Part shown: one piece after another, positions 40,601 to 47,709 of the stretch
Layout: every line of letters starts with the position of its first letter
How positions within the stretch are numbered: the stretch's first letter is position 1
The notes under the pieces: model-generated
What the model was told of the DNA's origin: nothing
The model's database searches: none
The model's input: the letters and a program-made list of their open reading frames with translations, nothing else
NCBI RefSeq assembly: GCF_017356035.1
Contig: NZ_JAFIQX010000012.1
Coordinates: forward strand, 62,001 to 126,000
DNA: 64,000 bases
Origin: Longitalea luteola
GTDB taxonomy: Bacteria > Bacteroidota > Bacteroidia > Chitinophagales > Chitinophagaceae
Direction: 5' to 3'
Program-made: the position numbers and the translations under genes

Positions 40601-40746
40601 TTTTCCCAGGTGGCCGCGGTATCGAGCCATAATTTCCAGTCGTTTTTCGATAGGTCATTCTCCTGCCTGCCTTTTTGCTGTGCTATTCCTTTTGTAGTAA
40701 GCAGGATACCGATAATCCAGATTGGCAGTGCCCGTTTAATTAGCAT
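37699..40746 (-). CDS. Secreted glycoside hydrolase family 2 protein
   Basis: 1015 residues. A signal peptide (about 1-22, LPIWIIGILLTTKGIAQ) is followed by a GH2 sugar-binding domain (VEEYYWGRNGNSFGLAGNYLGVSWFTTHIAIP; VQFESVRFRAEVFVNRKLCG-type strands), an immunoglobulin-like domain and a TIM barrel beginning near FGFRWFEVKDIAGDRQFYLNNRR. The likely acid/base is in SLVIYNMHNERGALP (Asn-Glu). A possible nucleophile is the Glu pair in IYYGEEGAIG. C-terminal beta domains (about 690-1015) end the protein. GH2 enzymes are beta-galactosidases, beta-glucuronidases or beta-mannosidases; which one cannot be told. No susC/D is adjacent. Confidence 0.88.
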   Translation of the reverse strand: MLIKRALPIWIIGILLTTKGIAQQKGRQENDLSKNDWKLWLDTAATWENDSLYTPPVDITRLPVHEPTGGWKALQSANGRIVHLPATVEEYYWGRNGNSFGLAGNYLGVSWFTTHIAIPQSMRSKRIVLQFESVRFRAEVFVNRKLCGYDIIPGTPFEVDMTKAIQCGTNEIAIRITDPNGNFDWRDSQNFMWGIYRTQPGHGFGGITGKVKMVATDHVFIDDIFIKNKPAITEVDVQLSTQNTGATTATGKYFIDIREAGAAKRQVYQQVLTGQQIAPGASTKTITVKLPAAKLWNVDSPNLYIATVRWEGSGSADSCSQRFGFRWFEVKDIAGDRQFYLNNRRIVLRTAISWGFWPENGLTPSDELAKKQIRNAKKLGLNMLNFHRAIGQRNVLDYADELGLLYFEEPGGNSYPENLFNPKNDLERKQTAFYLTARTEKFLRLIRRDRSHPSLVIYNMHNERGALPQTVDRQQMMAGHRLDNSRIITYNSCNGNIKLNEPDPKFKLHLLPYDTTFYDYGWFDQHHAGGPGVYHDNLYNDPTHYAKYTDHKDEVIYYGEEGAIGTPPRLQLIRDAILKRGKDIGWETASYLKWYEAYDAFLKNNGFSKAFPNVDSLTRKMGNVAYYYQGRIIENVRINNTIDGYAVNGWESMKLENHSGIVDNYRNLKGDADLIAKYNQPLFVAVKLNRKVLAVGDSTTMDFYLINEKNIQGKYNLEVTARNATGKSVFHKTIPVEVEGGIVYGQLLSAGNQLTAAAPGYTTITARLMNGRTSIATGEDQLYAVQLNTTGIPQHGMIADTSGVLSNFFKSAGLNRFENYRNGRPQGSILVVGAFEPQQTGNPLVTDILEWVNNGHTLIVVNNVEQWAGHLAKKEVLDYRGPKELGRSWYGGNYFSKQHALLAGLPQSSVFNWEYQCFATYNKNRLGLRLNTGECVVACVSDHKPEVFSALQIVPHGRGKIILCALDIFSCIKDIKPEKKAEGDGENASMTTFNNSQKNSANIVGQQLLFNLLKR

Positions 40747-40955
40747 GTATATGAGATATTTTATATTGGTAGAAGAAAATAGTATGACAGACGCTACTTT
40801 TTCACGTCAATCGTCATTGAATCGGCAATGGTTCCGCAAAACTATTTTAGATGTTTGGGAAGGGGATAAATATTTAACCTAATAGGTTTAATTTCTGGTT
40901 AATTGGATAAATTGGGACGTAAGCTTTGATGAGTTGGCAGCTGGATAGTTGATGT

Positions 40956-41060
40956 GGTGACTGGTGAATGGTCAATGGTGAGTGGTGAATGGTGAATGGT
41001 CAATGGTCAATGGTCAATGGTGAATGGTCAATGGTGAATGGTCAATGGTCAATGGTGAGT
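40956..41060. repeat. Heptad array, 15 units of GGTSAAT
   Basis: Exactly 105 bp: 15 units GGTGACT, GGTGAAT, GGTCAAT and GGTGAGT without a register slip. It is non-coding and lies between the GH2 start (minus strand, 40746) and the ligD 3' end. 40747-40955 shows no gene. Confidence 0.92.
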
Positions 41061-41079
41061 GGCTCGCGCAGTTTTAAAC

Positions 41080-41260
41080 CTTCCGACTTCCGGCCTCAGA
41101 CTTCCGACTTCGGACCTCCGACTTCGGACCTCCGACTTCGGACCTCCGACTTCGGCCTCAGACTTCCGACTCCGGCCTCAGACTTCCGACCTCCGACTTC
41201 GGACTTCCGACTTCCGACATCCGGCCTCCGGCTTCCGACTTCGGACCTCCGACTTCCGGC
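41080..41260. repeat. Heptad array (TTCCGAC / TTCGGAC) ending at the ligD stop codon
   Basis: About 180 bp of 7-nt units TTCCGAC, TTCGGAC, CTCCGAC and CTCAGAC, with two 1-nt slips. On the ligD strand the array begins on the very next base after the TAG. Open plus-strand frames here (RLPTSDL repeats) are artefacts. Confidence 0.92.
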
Positions 41261-43318
41261 CTACCTGAACAATTTTTGTAAGGAAGTGATCGCCTTCTGC
41301 ATATTGATGCCCTTGCCTAGTACCGGCTTAAAGATGTCGCCCTGTTCTTTGATGCGGGCCACGGCATTTTGAATGGTGAAGTCTTTCATTTTAAGTCCCT
41401 TCTTTACTTCATCCCAGTGCAGTGGCATGGAGACTGTGGCGCCTGGTTTGGGTCTTAATGAATAGGCGGCCGCTAATGTCGCCTGTGGACGGTTCTGTAA
41501 AAAATCAATGTAGATCTTTCCTTTTCTGTCGGCCGTAGCGCGTTCTATGCTTGTAAACCGGGGCAGCTTCTCATGAACGATGGTGGCGATCAGGCGGCCG
41601 AATTCGCGGCTTTCTTCATAGAGGTATTTCGCGCCCAGCGGGATATAGATATGGATGCCGGTGGAGCCGGATGTTTTACAATAATTGGCGATGCCGGCGC
41701 TTTCCAGCACTTCATGCGTAACCTGCGCTGTTTTGATCACCTGCTCGAAGGAATTGGTATCAGGATCCAGATCGATGATGCACCAGTCGGGATTGTCGGG
41801 TGTATGCACGGTGCTGCTCCAGGGATTGAGCTCGATGCAGCCAAGTGAAGCCATGTATAACACATCCGCTTCCCGCACAGGCACCAGGAAACTTTTTTTA
41901 ATGCCCTCACTGGTATATGGAAAAGTCTGGATCCAGGACGGTACTTTGCCCAACACGTTCTTCTGATAAAAACTTTCACCTTCAATACCATTCGGATACC
42001 GGTTCAATGATTGCGGCCGGTCCTTCAGATAGGGAAGTATAACTGGCGCCACCTGGTAATAATAGTTCAGCATGTCGCGCTTGGTAAATTTCTCTTTGGG
42101 CCAGTAAATTTTATTGAGATTGGTGAATTTGAGGGTATGTCCGTCAATGTTTCGTTCCTGCTGTTTTTCCGTCGGGTTCAACAGTGTTTTGCGCTCACCC
42201 GGTTTACGACGGGTAATGATCTTTTCTTTATGCAACACGGATTCTTCCACCAGTTTTTTAGTGGACTTTGCTTTGTCGATATTAACGTCTTTTGCTTTTT
42301 TATCAATGCGCATACCTTCAAAGGAAGGGTGGCGCATAACACCATCGCTGGTCATTTCGGCAAAGGACACTTCGCAAACCAGTTCTGGTTTTAACCAGGT
42401 GGCTGTCGCTTTTGGCGGATTCGGCCTGAAACGGGATGGTTTGTTATAATCGGGCTCTACGTCGAACGGACAGCTTTTCTGCATGAGCGGCTTGAATTGC
42501 TCCATCATTTCGCGCTGTACTTTATCGGTAAAACCGGTACCTATCTTTCCTGTATAGTGCAATATGTTATTTTCAAATACTCCTACCAGCAGGGAACTGA
42601 ATAATTTTGAAGTGCCTTCATTGCGGGTAAAGCCACCGATGACCACCTCCTGCCGCTGAGCGATCTTTATTTTCAACCACTCTTTGGTACGAAAGCCGGG
42701 AACATAAACGCTGTCGGTCTTTTTTGCAATGATACCCTCCAGGTTCATGTTCTTGGCTATCTGGTAAAATTCGGTGCCGGGCGCGTTGAACGTCTGGCTG
42801 AGTTGTATGGCAGGATGCTGCGGCAAAATTTCTTTCAGTATTTCCCGGCGCTGCTGCAAGGGTACATCCAACAATAAATAGCCATCCAGCCAAAGCAGGT
42901 CAAACACATAATACAACAGTTCGCCATCTGCCTCACTGCGCCAGTTCTGCAGATCGCTAAAGCTGGAGATACCATCTTTGTTGGAGATAATGATCTCTCC
43001 ATCGAGCACCGCATTTAAATTGAGCTGCCCCAGGGCGGTAGTAATGGGGTAATATTTTTTGTTGAAAGATTTGTTGTTACGGGATATGAGCTCAACATCA
43101 TCACCATGACAGTGAGCAATAGCCCGGTAGCCATCCCATTTTACTTCGAAGGTCCAGTTTTCGGCATCGAAAGGTTTATCTACAAGTGTGGCCAGCATGG
43201 GGGAGAAGTTGGCCGGAAAAGGCGCCTTTACACCTGCCTTTTTTGTAGTCGTTTGACGTACAGGCATTTTACGCTGCCGGGAAACAGCCTTTTTCTTACG
43301 ATGAGTCATTGCTGCCAT
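41261..43318 (-). CDS. ligD: DNA ligase D-type ligase-polymerase (LIG-POL, no phosphoesterase domain)
   Basis: 685 residues. A basic N-terminal tail (1-30) precedes an ATP-dependent ligase domain (about 36-330) with the adenylation motif EVKWDGYR, nucleophile Lys60, and later DGEIII, GIIAKKTDSVYVPGFRTKEWLKIK and a C-terminal OB part. After a linker, an archaeo-eukaryotic primase-like polymerase domain (about 395-670) has KIYWPKEKFTKRDMLNYY, IIDLDPD (metal Asps), SGSTGIHIYIPL and IYIDFLQN. In other bacteria LigD works with Ku in non-homologous end joining. The phosphoesterase domain found in many LigDs is absent, and no Ku gene is in the window. An alternative start is Met4. Confidence 0.93.
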   Translation of the reverse strand: MAAMTHRKKKAVSRQRKMPVRQTTTKKAGVKAPFPANFSPMLATLVDKPFDAENWTFEVKWDGYRAIAHCHGDDVELISRNNKSFNKKYYPITTALGQLNLNAVLDGEIIISNKDGISSFSDLQNWRSEADGELLYYVFDLLWLDGYLLLDVPLQQRREILKEILPQHPAIQLSQTFNAPGTEFYQIAKNMNLEGIIAKKTDSVYVPGFRTKEWLKIKIAQRQEVVIGGFTRNEGTSKLFSSLLVGVFENNILHYTGKIGTGFTDKVQREMMEQFKPLMQKSCPFDVEPDYNKPSRFRPNPPKATATWLKPELVCEVSFAEMTSDGVMRHPSFEGMRIDKKAKDVNIDKAKSTKKLVEESVLHKEKIITRRKPGERKTLLNPTEKQQERNIDGHTLKFTNLNKIYWPKEKFTKRDMLNYYYQVAPVILPYLKDRPQSLNRYPNGIEGESFYQKNVLGKVPSWIQTFPYTSEGIKKSFLVPVREADVLYMASLGCIELNPWSSTVHTPDNPDWCIIDLDPDTNSFEQVIKTAQVTHEVLESAGIANYCKTSGSTGIHIYIPLGAKYLYEESREFGRLIATIVHEKLPRFTSIERATADRKGKIYIDFLQNRPQATLAAAYSLRPKPGATVSMPLHWDEVKKGLKMKDFTIQNAVARIKEQGDIFKPVLGKGINMQKAITSLQKLFR

Positions 43319-43375
43319 ACCTTAGAAAAGTAATAATTATGCCATAGCCGGGCATAGTTTTTTTGCTTCTGCGGT

Positions 43376-43573
43376 ATGCCTTCGTCAGTAGTAGCCCATA
43401 TGGACTATTATCCGGAATCTTTAACCCTGCGGATAACTTTTACTTCAGGGAAAGTATATGATTATCTGCATGTTCCGGCCAGCATTTATGTTGCAATGAA
43501 GAAGTCGGGTTCGAAGGGCATCTTTCTGAATACGTTTATTAAAGGGCATTATCCGTTCAAAAAGCGTACGTGA
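43376..43573 (+). CDS. KTSC-domain small protein
   Basis: 65 residues covering a whole KTSC domain: MDYYPESLTLRITFTSGKVYDYLHVPASIY, then the signature region MKKSGSKGIFLNTFIKGHYPF. KTSC proteins are small beta-rich proteins of unknown function, sometimes fused to lysyl-tRNA synthetases. It is divergent from ligD with a 57-nt spacer, so the two may share a control region. A short repeat-like stretch (CGTCAAT, CGGCAAT, CAGCAAC) follows its stop. Confidence 0.8.
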   Translation: MPSSVVAHMDYYPESLTLRITFTSGKVYDYLHVPASIYVAMKKSGSKGIFLNTFIKGHYPFKKRT

Positions 43574-43669
43574 GCCGTGCATCGTCAATCGGCAATCAGC
43601 AACCCGCCTCCACAGACAGGTCGTTAATTGGTAGTCGTCAACTTTAAACAATAAACAGAAGGCTTTGAA

Positions 43670-45283
43670 CTATGAATTTTTCTCTTCAATAAGCTTCTCC
43701 CTGATCTTGTATTCTTCCATATCTATCAGTGACAGGTATTTCCTGATCAGCTCTTCATCATATTCCTCTTTATGATTCATTTTAGTGAGCATATCCCGTT
43801 GCCGTTCCAACAGATCAATATAAAAGAGTTGAAAGCTTCTTAAGGTATTTTCTGATAAATTGCCCGGCGCTTCCAGTTGCTGGGTGAGCAATTTCATGTC
43901 TATTTTCATGCGCTCATACAGGTTCTTCAAATGCTCATTGGCTTTATTTTCCCCCAGCTTTTCTTCTACGAATTGTATGGAGCATTTCGTGAGTTTCTGT
44001 TGAATAAATAACTCCTGTTCATGTTCAGGTTTGCCGGCCTGGCTGAATTGCGGCTTTATTACCCTTATCAGCCAGGGTAAGGTAAGGCCCTGGAATACCA
44101 ACGTAACGAGAATGACAATGAATGTGATGAAGAGGATGAGGTTACGGTAAGGGAAAGGCTGATTGTCATTGATGAGCAGCGGAATAGAAAGTGCTGCCGC
44201 CAATGATACCACTCCCCGCATGCCGGCCCAGCCGATAATGAACGGATTGCGCCAGCCCGGACTTGCGTCGGCCACTGTTATAAAACGGCTCATAAAGCGG
44301 GTAAACACAGAAGCGCCCAATGTGCAAAGGATGCGGCAGATGATAAGGGCCAGTGAAATGATCAAACCATAGCTGATAGCGGTACCCACGCTGGTATCGC
44401 CCAGCTGTTGGGTAATGGAAGGTAACTGTAACCCGATAAGCATAAATACCAATCCATTTAATACAAACACCAGGTTCGCCCAAACATTCACCTGTTCAAT
44501 ACGGCTGCGATAAGTGAACATACTTTGCCGTTTGCTGCTCAAAAACAAACCGCCGCTCACAACCGCGAGCACACCAGAAAAATGAAAATGTTCCGCACTG
44601 TAATACATGCAATAGGGCGCAACCAGTGTAAGTATGATCTGGATACTGGCTGTGGTTGGCAGCCATTTGTTAACTGCATAAAAAACAAGCGCTACGGCCA
44701 ATCCGATCACTGTTCCCATAACGATCACCAGGAAAAAGCTGCCGGCCGCTTCATTGAAATGGAACTGACCAGTGATCACCGCGGCGATGGCAAAGCGGAA
44801 AACGATCAGCGACGAAGCATCGTTAAGCAGGCTTTCCCCTTCGAGAATGCTCACCATGGCTTTCGGTACTTTCACCTGCCGCATAATGGTGGAGGCCGAA
44901 ATAGCGTCGGGCGGTGAAACGATACCACCCAATAAAAATCCCAGCGCCAGGGTGAATCCCGGAATGCATGCCCAGGATACAAAGGCAATAACAGTAGATG
45001 TAAGAATAACGATGGGAAAGGCAAAACTCATGATCACGCGGCGCCATTTCCAGAATTCTTTCCACGATACCTGCCAGGCAGATTCATACAGCAAGGGCGG
45101 TAAAAAGATAAAGAAAACCAGTTCCGGGTCAATGGTAACATGCGAAAAGGCGTCCATAAAACTGAGCGCCAGTCCACCCAAAACGAGGACAATAGGGTAC
45201 GCCAGCTTAAGCCTGTTGGCTAACATGACCAGGGCCAGAATGATCAGGATCAGATAAACGTATTGAATAAACTGTTGCTGCAT
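43670..45283 (-). CDS. CPA1-family Na+/H+ antiporter
   Basis: 537 residues. About 12 hydrophobic segments occupy 1-400: IQYVYLILIILALVMLANRL first, FLPPLLYESAWQVSWKEF, FLLGGIVSPPDAISASTI and the conserved EGESLLNDASSLIVFRFAIAAV with the ion-binding ND-type pair, then WAGMRGVVSLAAALSIP. The cytoplasmic tail (about 415-537) is charged and helical (HEQELFIQQKLTKCSIQFVE; RKYLSLIDMEEYKIREKLIE). It exchanges Na+ or K+ for H+ across the inner membrane for pH and salt balance. It seems monocistronic; the small membrane-protein gene upstream has its own terminator. Confidence 0.92.
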   Translation of the reverse strand: MQQQFIQYVYLILIILALVMLANRLKLAYPIVLVLGGLALSFMDAFSHVTIDPELVFFIFLPPLLYESAWQVSWKEFWKWRRVIMSFAFPIVILTSTVIAFVSWACIPGFTLALGFLLGGIVSPPDAISASTIMRQVKVPKAMVSILEGESLLNDASSLIVFRFAIAAVITGQFHFNEAAGSFFLVIVMGTVIGLAVALVFYAVNKWLPTTASIQIILTLVAPYCMYYSAEHFHFSGVLAVVSGGLFLSSKRQSMFTYRSRIEQVNVWANLVFVLNGLVFMLIGLQLPSITQQLGDTSVGTAISYGLIISLALIICRILCTLGASVFTRFMSRFITVADASPGWRNPFIIGWAGMRGVVSLAAALSIPLLINDNQPFPYRNLILFITFIVILVTLVFQGLTLPWLIRVIKPQFSQAGKPEHEQELFIQQKLTKCSIQFVEEKLGENKANEHLKNLYERMKIDMKLLTQQLEAPGNLSENTLRSFQLFYIDLLERQRDMLTKMNHKEEYDEELIRKYLSLIDMEEYKIREKLIEEKNS

Positions 45284-45361
45284 GGGCGGGTGTTGGGCAT
45301 AAAAATAGGAAAAGCCCGGTATGTTAAAAAATGACCGCCAGCAGATTACGATGAAACAAGG

Positions 45362-45396
45362 GAAATGCCGCAGTTTAAAATATGCTGCGGCATTTC
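45362..45396 (-). terminator. Hairpin terminator of the small membrane-protein gene
   Basis: GAAATGCCGCAG (45362-45373) and CTGCGGCATTTC (45385-45396) form a perfect 12-bp stem with an 11-nt loop, 14 nt after the minus-strand stop at 45411. The T-run is weak on this strand (CCCTTGTTTC). Confidence 0.7.
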
Positions 45397-45410
45397 TTAT
45401 TTACGTTTAT

Positions 45411-45581
45411 TTATTTCCGTTCATGGAACAGGCAGACCACCAGTAAAGGAATGGTGATCCACAAGATATAATACCATTTAGGGTGGGACACCATGCCTCT
45501 TTCCAAAGCAATGGCGCTTGCCAGTACCAATAATACAGCAAAAGACATACCCACAGAAACTCGTTCGTGATTTCTGTACAT
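45411..45581 (-). CDS. Small two-helix membrane protein, 56 aa
   Basis: ATG at 45581 to TAA at 45411. The product starts MYRNHERVSVG. It has two hydrophobic segments (about 11-26, GMSFAVLLVLASAIAL; about 37-51, YYILWITIPLLVVCL) separated by a short polar turn (ERGMVSHPKW), and it ends FHERK. This is a plausible two-span inner-membrane protein with both ends basic. I do not recognise a family. The codon pattern and the 12-bp hairpin 14 nt after the stop support a real gene. The antiporter gene lies downstream on the same strand. Confidence 0.6.
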   Translation of the reverse strand: MYRNHERVSVGMSFAVLLVLASAIALERGMVSHPKWYYILWITIPLLVVCLFHERK

Positions 45582-45894
45582 GGCTACAATTTTGCAGTGA
45601 GATAATAAATTACATCAGACAAACCTGGTTCTTAGAACATCAGGCCAGGGGATACCGAGTTATGGTATTTGTAAGTAGAGAAGTAATACAGACGGGGACA
45701 AAAAGGGACAAACTCGGGAAATGACCAGGTAACGGTATTACTAATGTCAAGTATTACATACCTGACAAAATTAGTGATGCGTTTATATAATATTATACCG
45801 GTCATTTATTCCAATTTACTAAAATAAACAGGCATAAGCAATACGCCCGAATTAATACTTCGTTAAAACTAACCGAACCTGTTCCCTGGCTTTT
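45582..45894. other. Intergenic, no supported gene
   Basis: Upstream region shared by the small membrane-protein gene (minus) and terC (plus). A CAGGTA/TACCTG inverted repeat at about 45731-45766 encloses related ATTAC copies. A 68-codon plus-strand frame (45518-45724) overlaps the small membrane-protein gene in antisense and has no family. Confidence 0.4.
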
Positions 45895-45921
45895 TTGCCT
45901 GCCGATAGTAAGTTATATTTG
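45895..45921 (+). promoter_or_regulatory. Promoter of terC
   Basis: TATATTTG at 45914-45921 is a perfect TAnnTTTG. TTG at 45895-45897 lies 16 nt upstream, slightly short of the usual 18-20. The transcript would have a leader of about 15 nt. Confidence 0.65.
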
Positions 45922-45940
45922 AAATTTTGAACCGGCATTT

Positions 45941-46699
45941 ATGGAAGTTATAGTTGCATTATTGACCCTGATACTACTGGAAGTTGTTCTTGGAATAGAC
46001 AATATCATTTTTATTTCGATTGTTACCGGGCGGCTGCCGCTGCATCAGCAAAAGAAAGGCCGGCGGCTGGGGCTGTTGCTCGCCATGGTAATGCGCTTGT
46101 TGCTGCTCACGGTCATTTCCTGGATATTGAAGCTCGAAAAAGACTTTTTCACTGTTTTTGGTGTAGGTATTTCCGGTAAAGACCTTATTTTGATCGCTGG
46201 TGGATTGTTCCTGTTATATAAAAGCGCCGCAGAGATCTATCATAAAATGGAAGGTGAATCGGGAGACACTTCAAAAGATATTAAAGTAACGGGCTTCCGC
46301 AGCGCCATTGGCCAGATCCTGGTGCTCGACCTGGTCTTCTCAATAGACAGTATCATTACGGCCGTAGGTATGGTGAAAGAACTGTGGGTAATGTACGTTG
46401 CAGTTATTGTAAGCGTGGGCATAATGTTATTTGCTGCAGAACCAATAAGCGGCTTTGTGAACAGGCACCCCGCCTTTAAAATGCTTGCGCTTAGCTTTTT
46501 ATTACTCATCGGTTTTGCCCTCATTGGGGAAGGCATCGGATTGCACATCCCGAAGGGATATATTTATTTCTCTATGGCTTTTGCCTTACTCGTTGATCTG
46601 TTCCAGATGCGAATGAACCGGCCTAAAAAAACCACTACTGTGCAAACGCATGAGCACTACCTGCCCGGTGAAGCTGAAAAGGTGAAGAAGGGATTTTAA
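45941..46699 (+). CDS. TerC-family integral membrane protein
   Basis: 252 residues with about seven hydrophobic segments. The conserved acidic membrane motifs are LEVVLGIDNIIFISIVTGRLP (about 13-33) and VLDLVFSIDSIITAVGMVKE (about 127-146), the Asp-containing pair typical of TerC. The TerC family includes metal-ion (Mn2+/Ca2+) exporters and membrane-protein metalation factors. The C-terminus is polar (RMNRPKKTTTVQTHEHYLPG). A Bacteroidota promoter lies about 20 nt upstream, so it is transcribed alone or as the first gene. Confidence 0.92.
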   Translation: MEVIVALLTLILLEVVLGIDNIIFISIVTGRLPLHQQKKGRRLGLLLAMVMRLLLLTVISWILKLEKDFFTVFGVGISGKDLILIAGGLFLLYKSAAEIYHKMEGESGDTSKDIKVTGFRSAIGQILVLDLVFSIDSIITAVGMVKELWVMYVAVIVSVGIMLFAAEPISGFVNRHPAFKMLALSFLLLIGFALIGEGIGLHIPKGYIYFSMAFALLVDLFQMRMNRPKKTTTVQTHEHYLPGEAEKVKKGF

Positions 46700-46727
46700 C
46701 AGCAGGTTGATTAATGTCCTTTTCACT

Positions 46728-46757
46728 TTGTTATGCCGCTATATTGGGTTAAATTTG
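46728..46757 (+). promoter_or_regulatory. Consensus promoter overlapping the start of the next ORF
   Basis: TTG at 46728-46730, a 19-nt spacer and TAAATTTG at 46750-46757 give a perfect Bacteroidota promoter. The transcript start would fall about 46761-46763, i.e. at the GTG of the following ORF. Confidence 0.75.
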
Positions 46758-46761
46758 CGCA

Positions 46762-47106
46762 GTGAGATACATTTCTATTGTTTGCATATTATTTATTCTT
46801 CTCGTTAAGAGCTTTTCTGCAGAAGCAGGAAGGCCCTTGCCAGTAAATAATGTATCCACAGACAAGTCGGCCAGCTTCTCAGCAGCTGATCTTTTACACG
46901 ATATATCAGGTGAAGTTGTGCGTCCCGTTCGGTATACGCGGTTCTTTTCTACAAGGGATCACCGGGTTACGGAAGGAACAATAACGGTTAATCACCTGAG
47001 CAGTTATATAGCTTTCGCATTGCGGAAACGCGTTGCAGTATTTCCTGCTGTACATTGGTCTTCATTGGTAAGGCTGCTATTATTTCCCAATCACTATTTC
47101 TGGTAA
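46762..47106 (+). CDS. Predicted secreted hypothetical protein, 114 aa
   Basis: GTG start at 46762; no internal Met is available as an alternative. The N-terminus has a good signal peptide (RYISIVCILFILLVKSFSAE, about 2-21). The rest includes AADLLHDISGEVVRPVRYTR and ends RLLLFPNHYFW with no recognisable domain. It is basic overall. The promoter at 46728-46757 predicts a transcript with almost no leader, so translation would be leaderless or nearly so; if the start is misjudged the ORF may not be real. It lies between terC and an unknown membrane-anchored protein on the same strand. Confidence 0.55.
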   Translation: MRYISIVCILFILLVKSFSAEAGRPLPVNNVSTDKSASFSAADLLHDISGEVVRPVRYTRFFSTRDHRVTEGTITVNHLSSYIAFALRKRVAVFPAVHWSSLVRLLLFPNHYFW

Positions 47107-47137
47107 ACGCTGTTTGCTGAAAACAGACTTCATCGGG

Positions 47138-47157
47138 TAATGATCTTCAGATCATTA
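47138..47157. promoter_or_regulatory. Inverted repeat upstream of the 47189 gene
   Basis: TAATGATCT and AGATCATTA are exact complements around a 2-nt centre. It sits 31 nt before the next ATG and 31 nt after the previous stop. It could be an operator or a weak terminator; there is no T-run. Confidence 0.4.
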
Positions 47158-47188
47158 ACGGATTTGTATTACCTAAACTGTAACACGT

Positions 47189-47695
47189 ATGTCAGATATA
47201 GTGATCATACTATTATTAATAGTGCCTATACTTATTGTTGTCGTTATATTAAACAGTGCCAATAAAAGGCGTAAAAAGAGAGCACAAAAAAAGATCAACA
47301 GTTTTATTGCGGAAGCTACCCGGCAAACCGGCATCTCGAATTATTTCCGTAAACAGCTGCTGCATCAAACCGTCATTATTGATGAAAGGTTGAGGAAGTT
47401 ATTGATCGTTGAACACAATGGTGTTTTTTCATTCGATGTTTATCCGCTCGATGCCATCAAAAATAATGTGGTGGTGAACCAGAATATGACCTTCACCCCA
47501 CAGGGAGGAGGGCAGAAGCAGGAACATGTTACCACCAGGGTAGGGCTGGAGCTTTCCTTCAAAAAGTCGGACGACCGCAAATTCCTGACTTTATATGATC
47601 ATCATGAACATAATGTTTATTTGATGGCCGACCTGGAAAAGGAGGCCCATCAATTGCGGGAAACAATTGAAAAGGCCAGAAATGGTGTGCAATAA
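47189..47695 (+). CDS. Membrane-anchored hypothetical protein, 168 aa
   Basis: 168 residues. A single hydrophobic segment (about 4-23, IVIILLLIVPILIVVVILNS) is followed by a strongly basic stretch (NKRRKKRAQKK), placing the rest in the cytoplasm. The soluble part (about 35-168) has alternating strands such as KLLIVEHNGVFSFDVYPLDA and TTRVGLELSFKKSDDRKFLTLYDH, and a final helix (MADLEKEAHQLRETIEKA). I do not recognise the family. It ends 14 nt before the KefB-like antiporter, so the two are almost certainly co-transcribed and could interact. Confidence 0.8.
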   Translation: MSDIVIILLLIVPILIVVVILNSANKRRKKRAQKKINSFIAEATRQTGISNYFRKQLLHQTVIIDERLRKLLIVEHNGVFSFDVYPLDAIKNNVVVNQNMTFTPQGGGQKQEHVTTRVGLELSFKKSDDRKFLTLYDHHEHNVYLMADLEKEAHQLRETIEKARNGVQ

Positions 47696-47709
47696 TAAAC
47701 TACACTACT

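Noticed and set aside
40989-41372. Plus-strand frames with MVNGQWS and RLPTSDL repeats
   Set aside because: They are heptad-array translations and overlap ligD in antisense.
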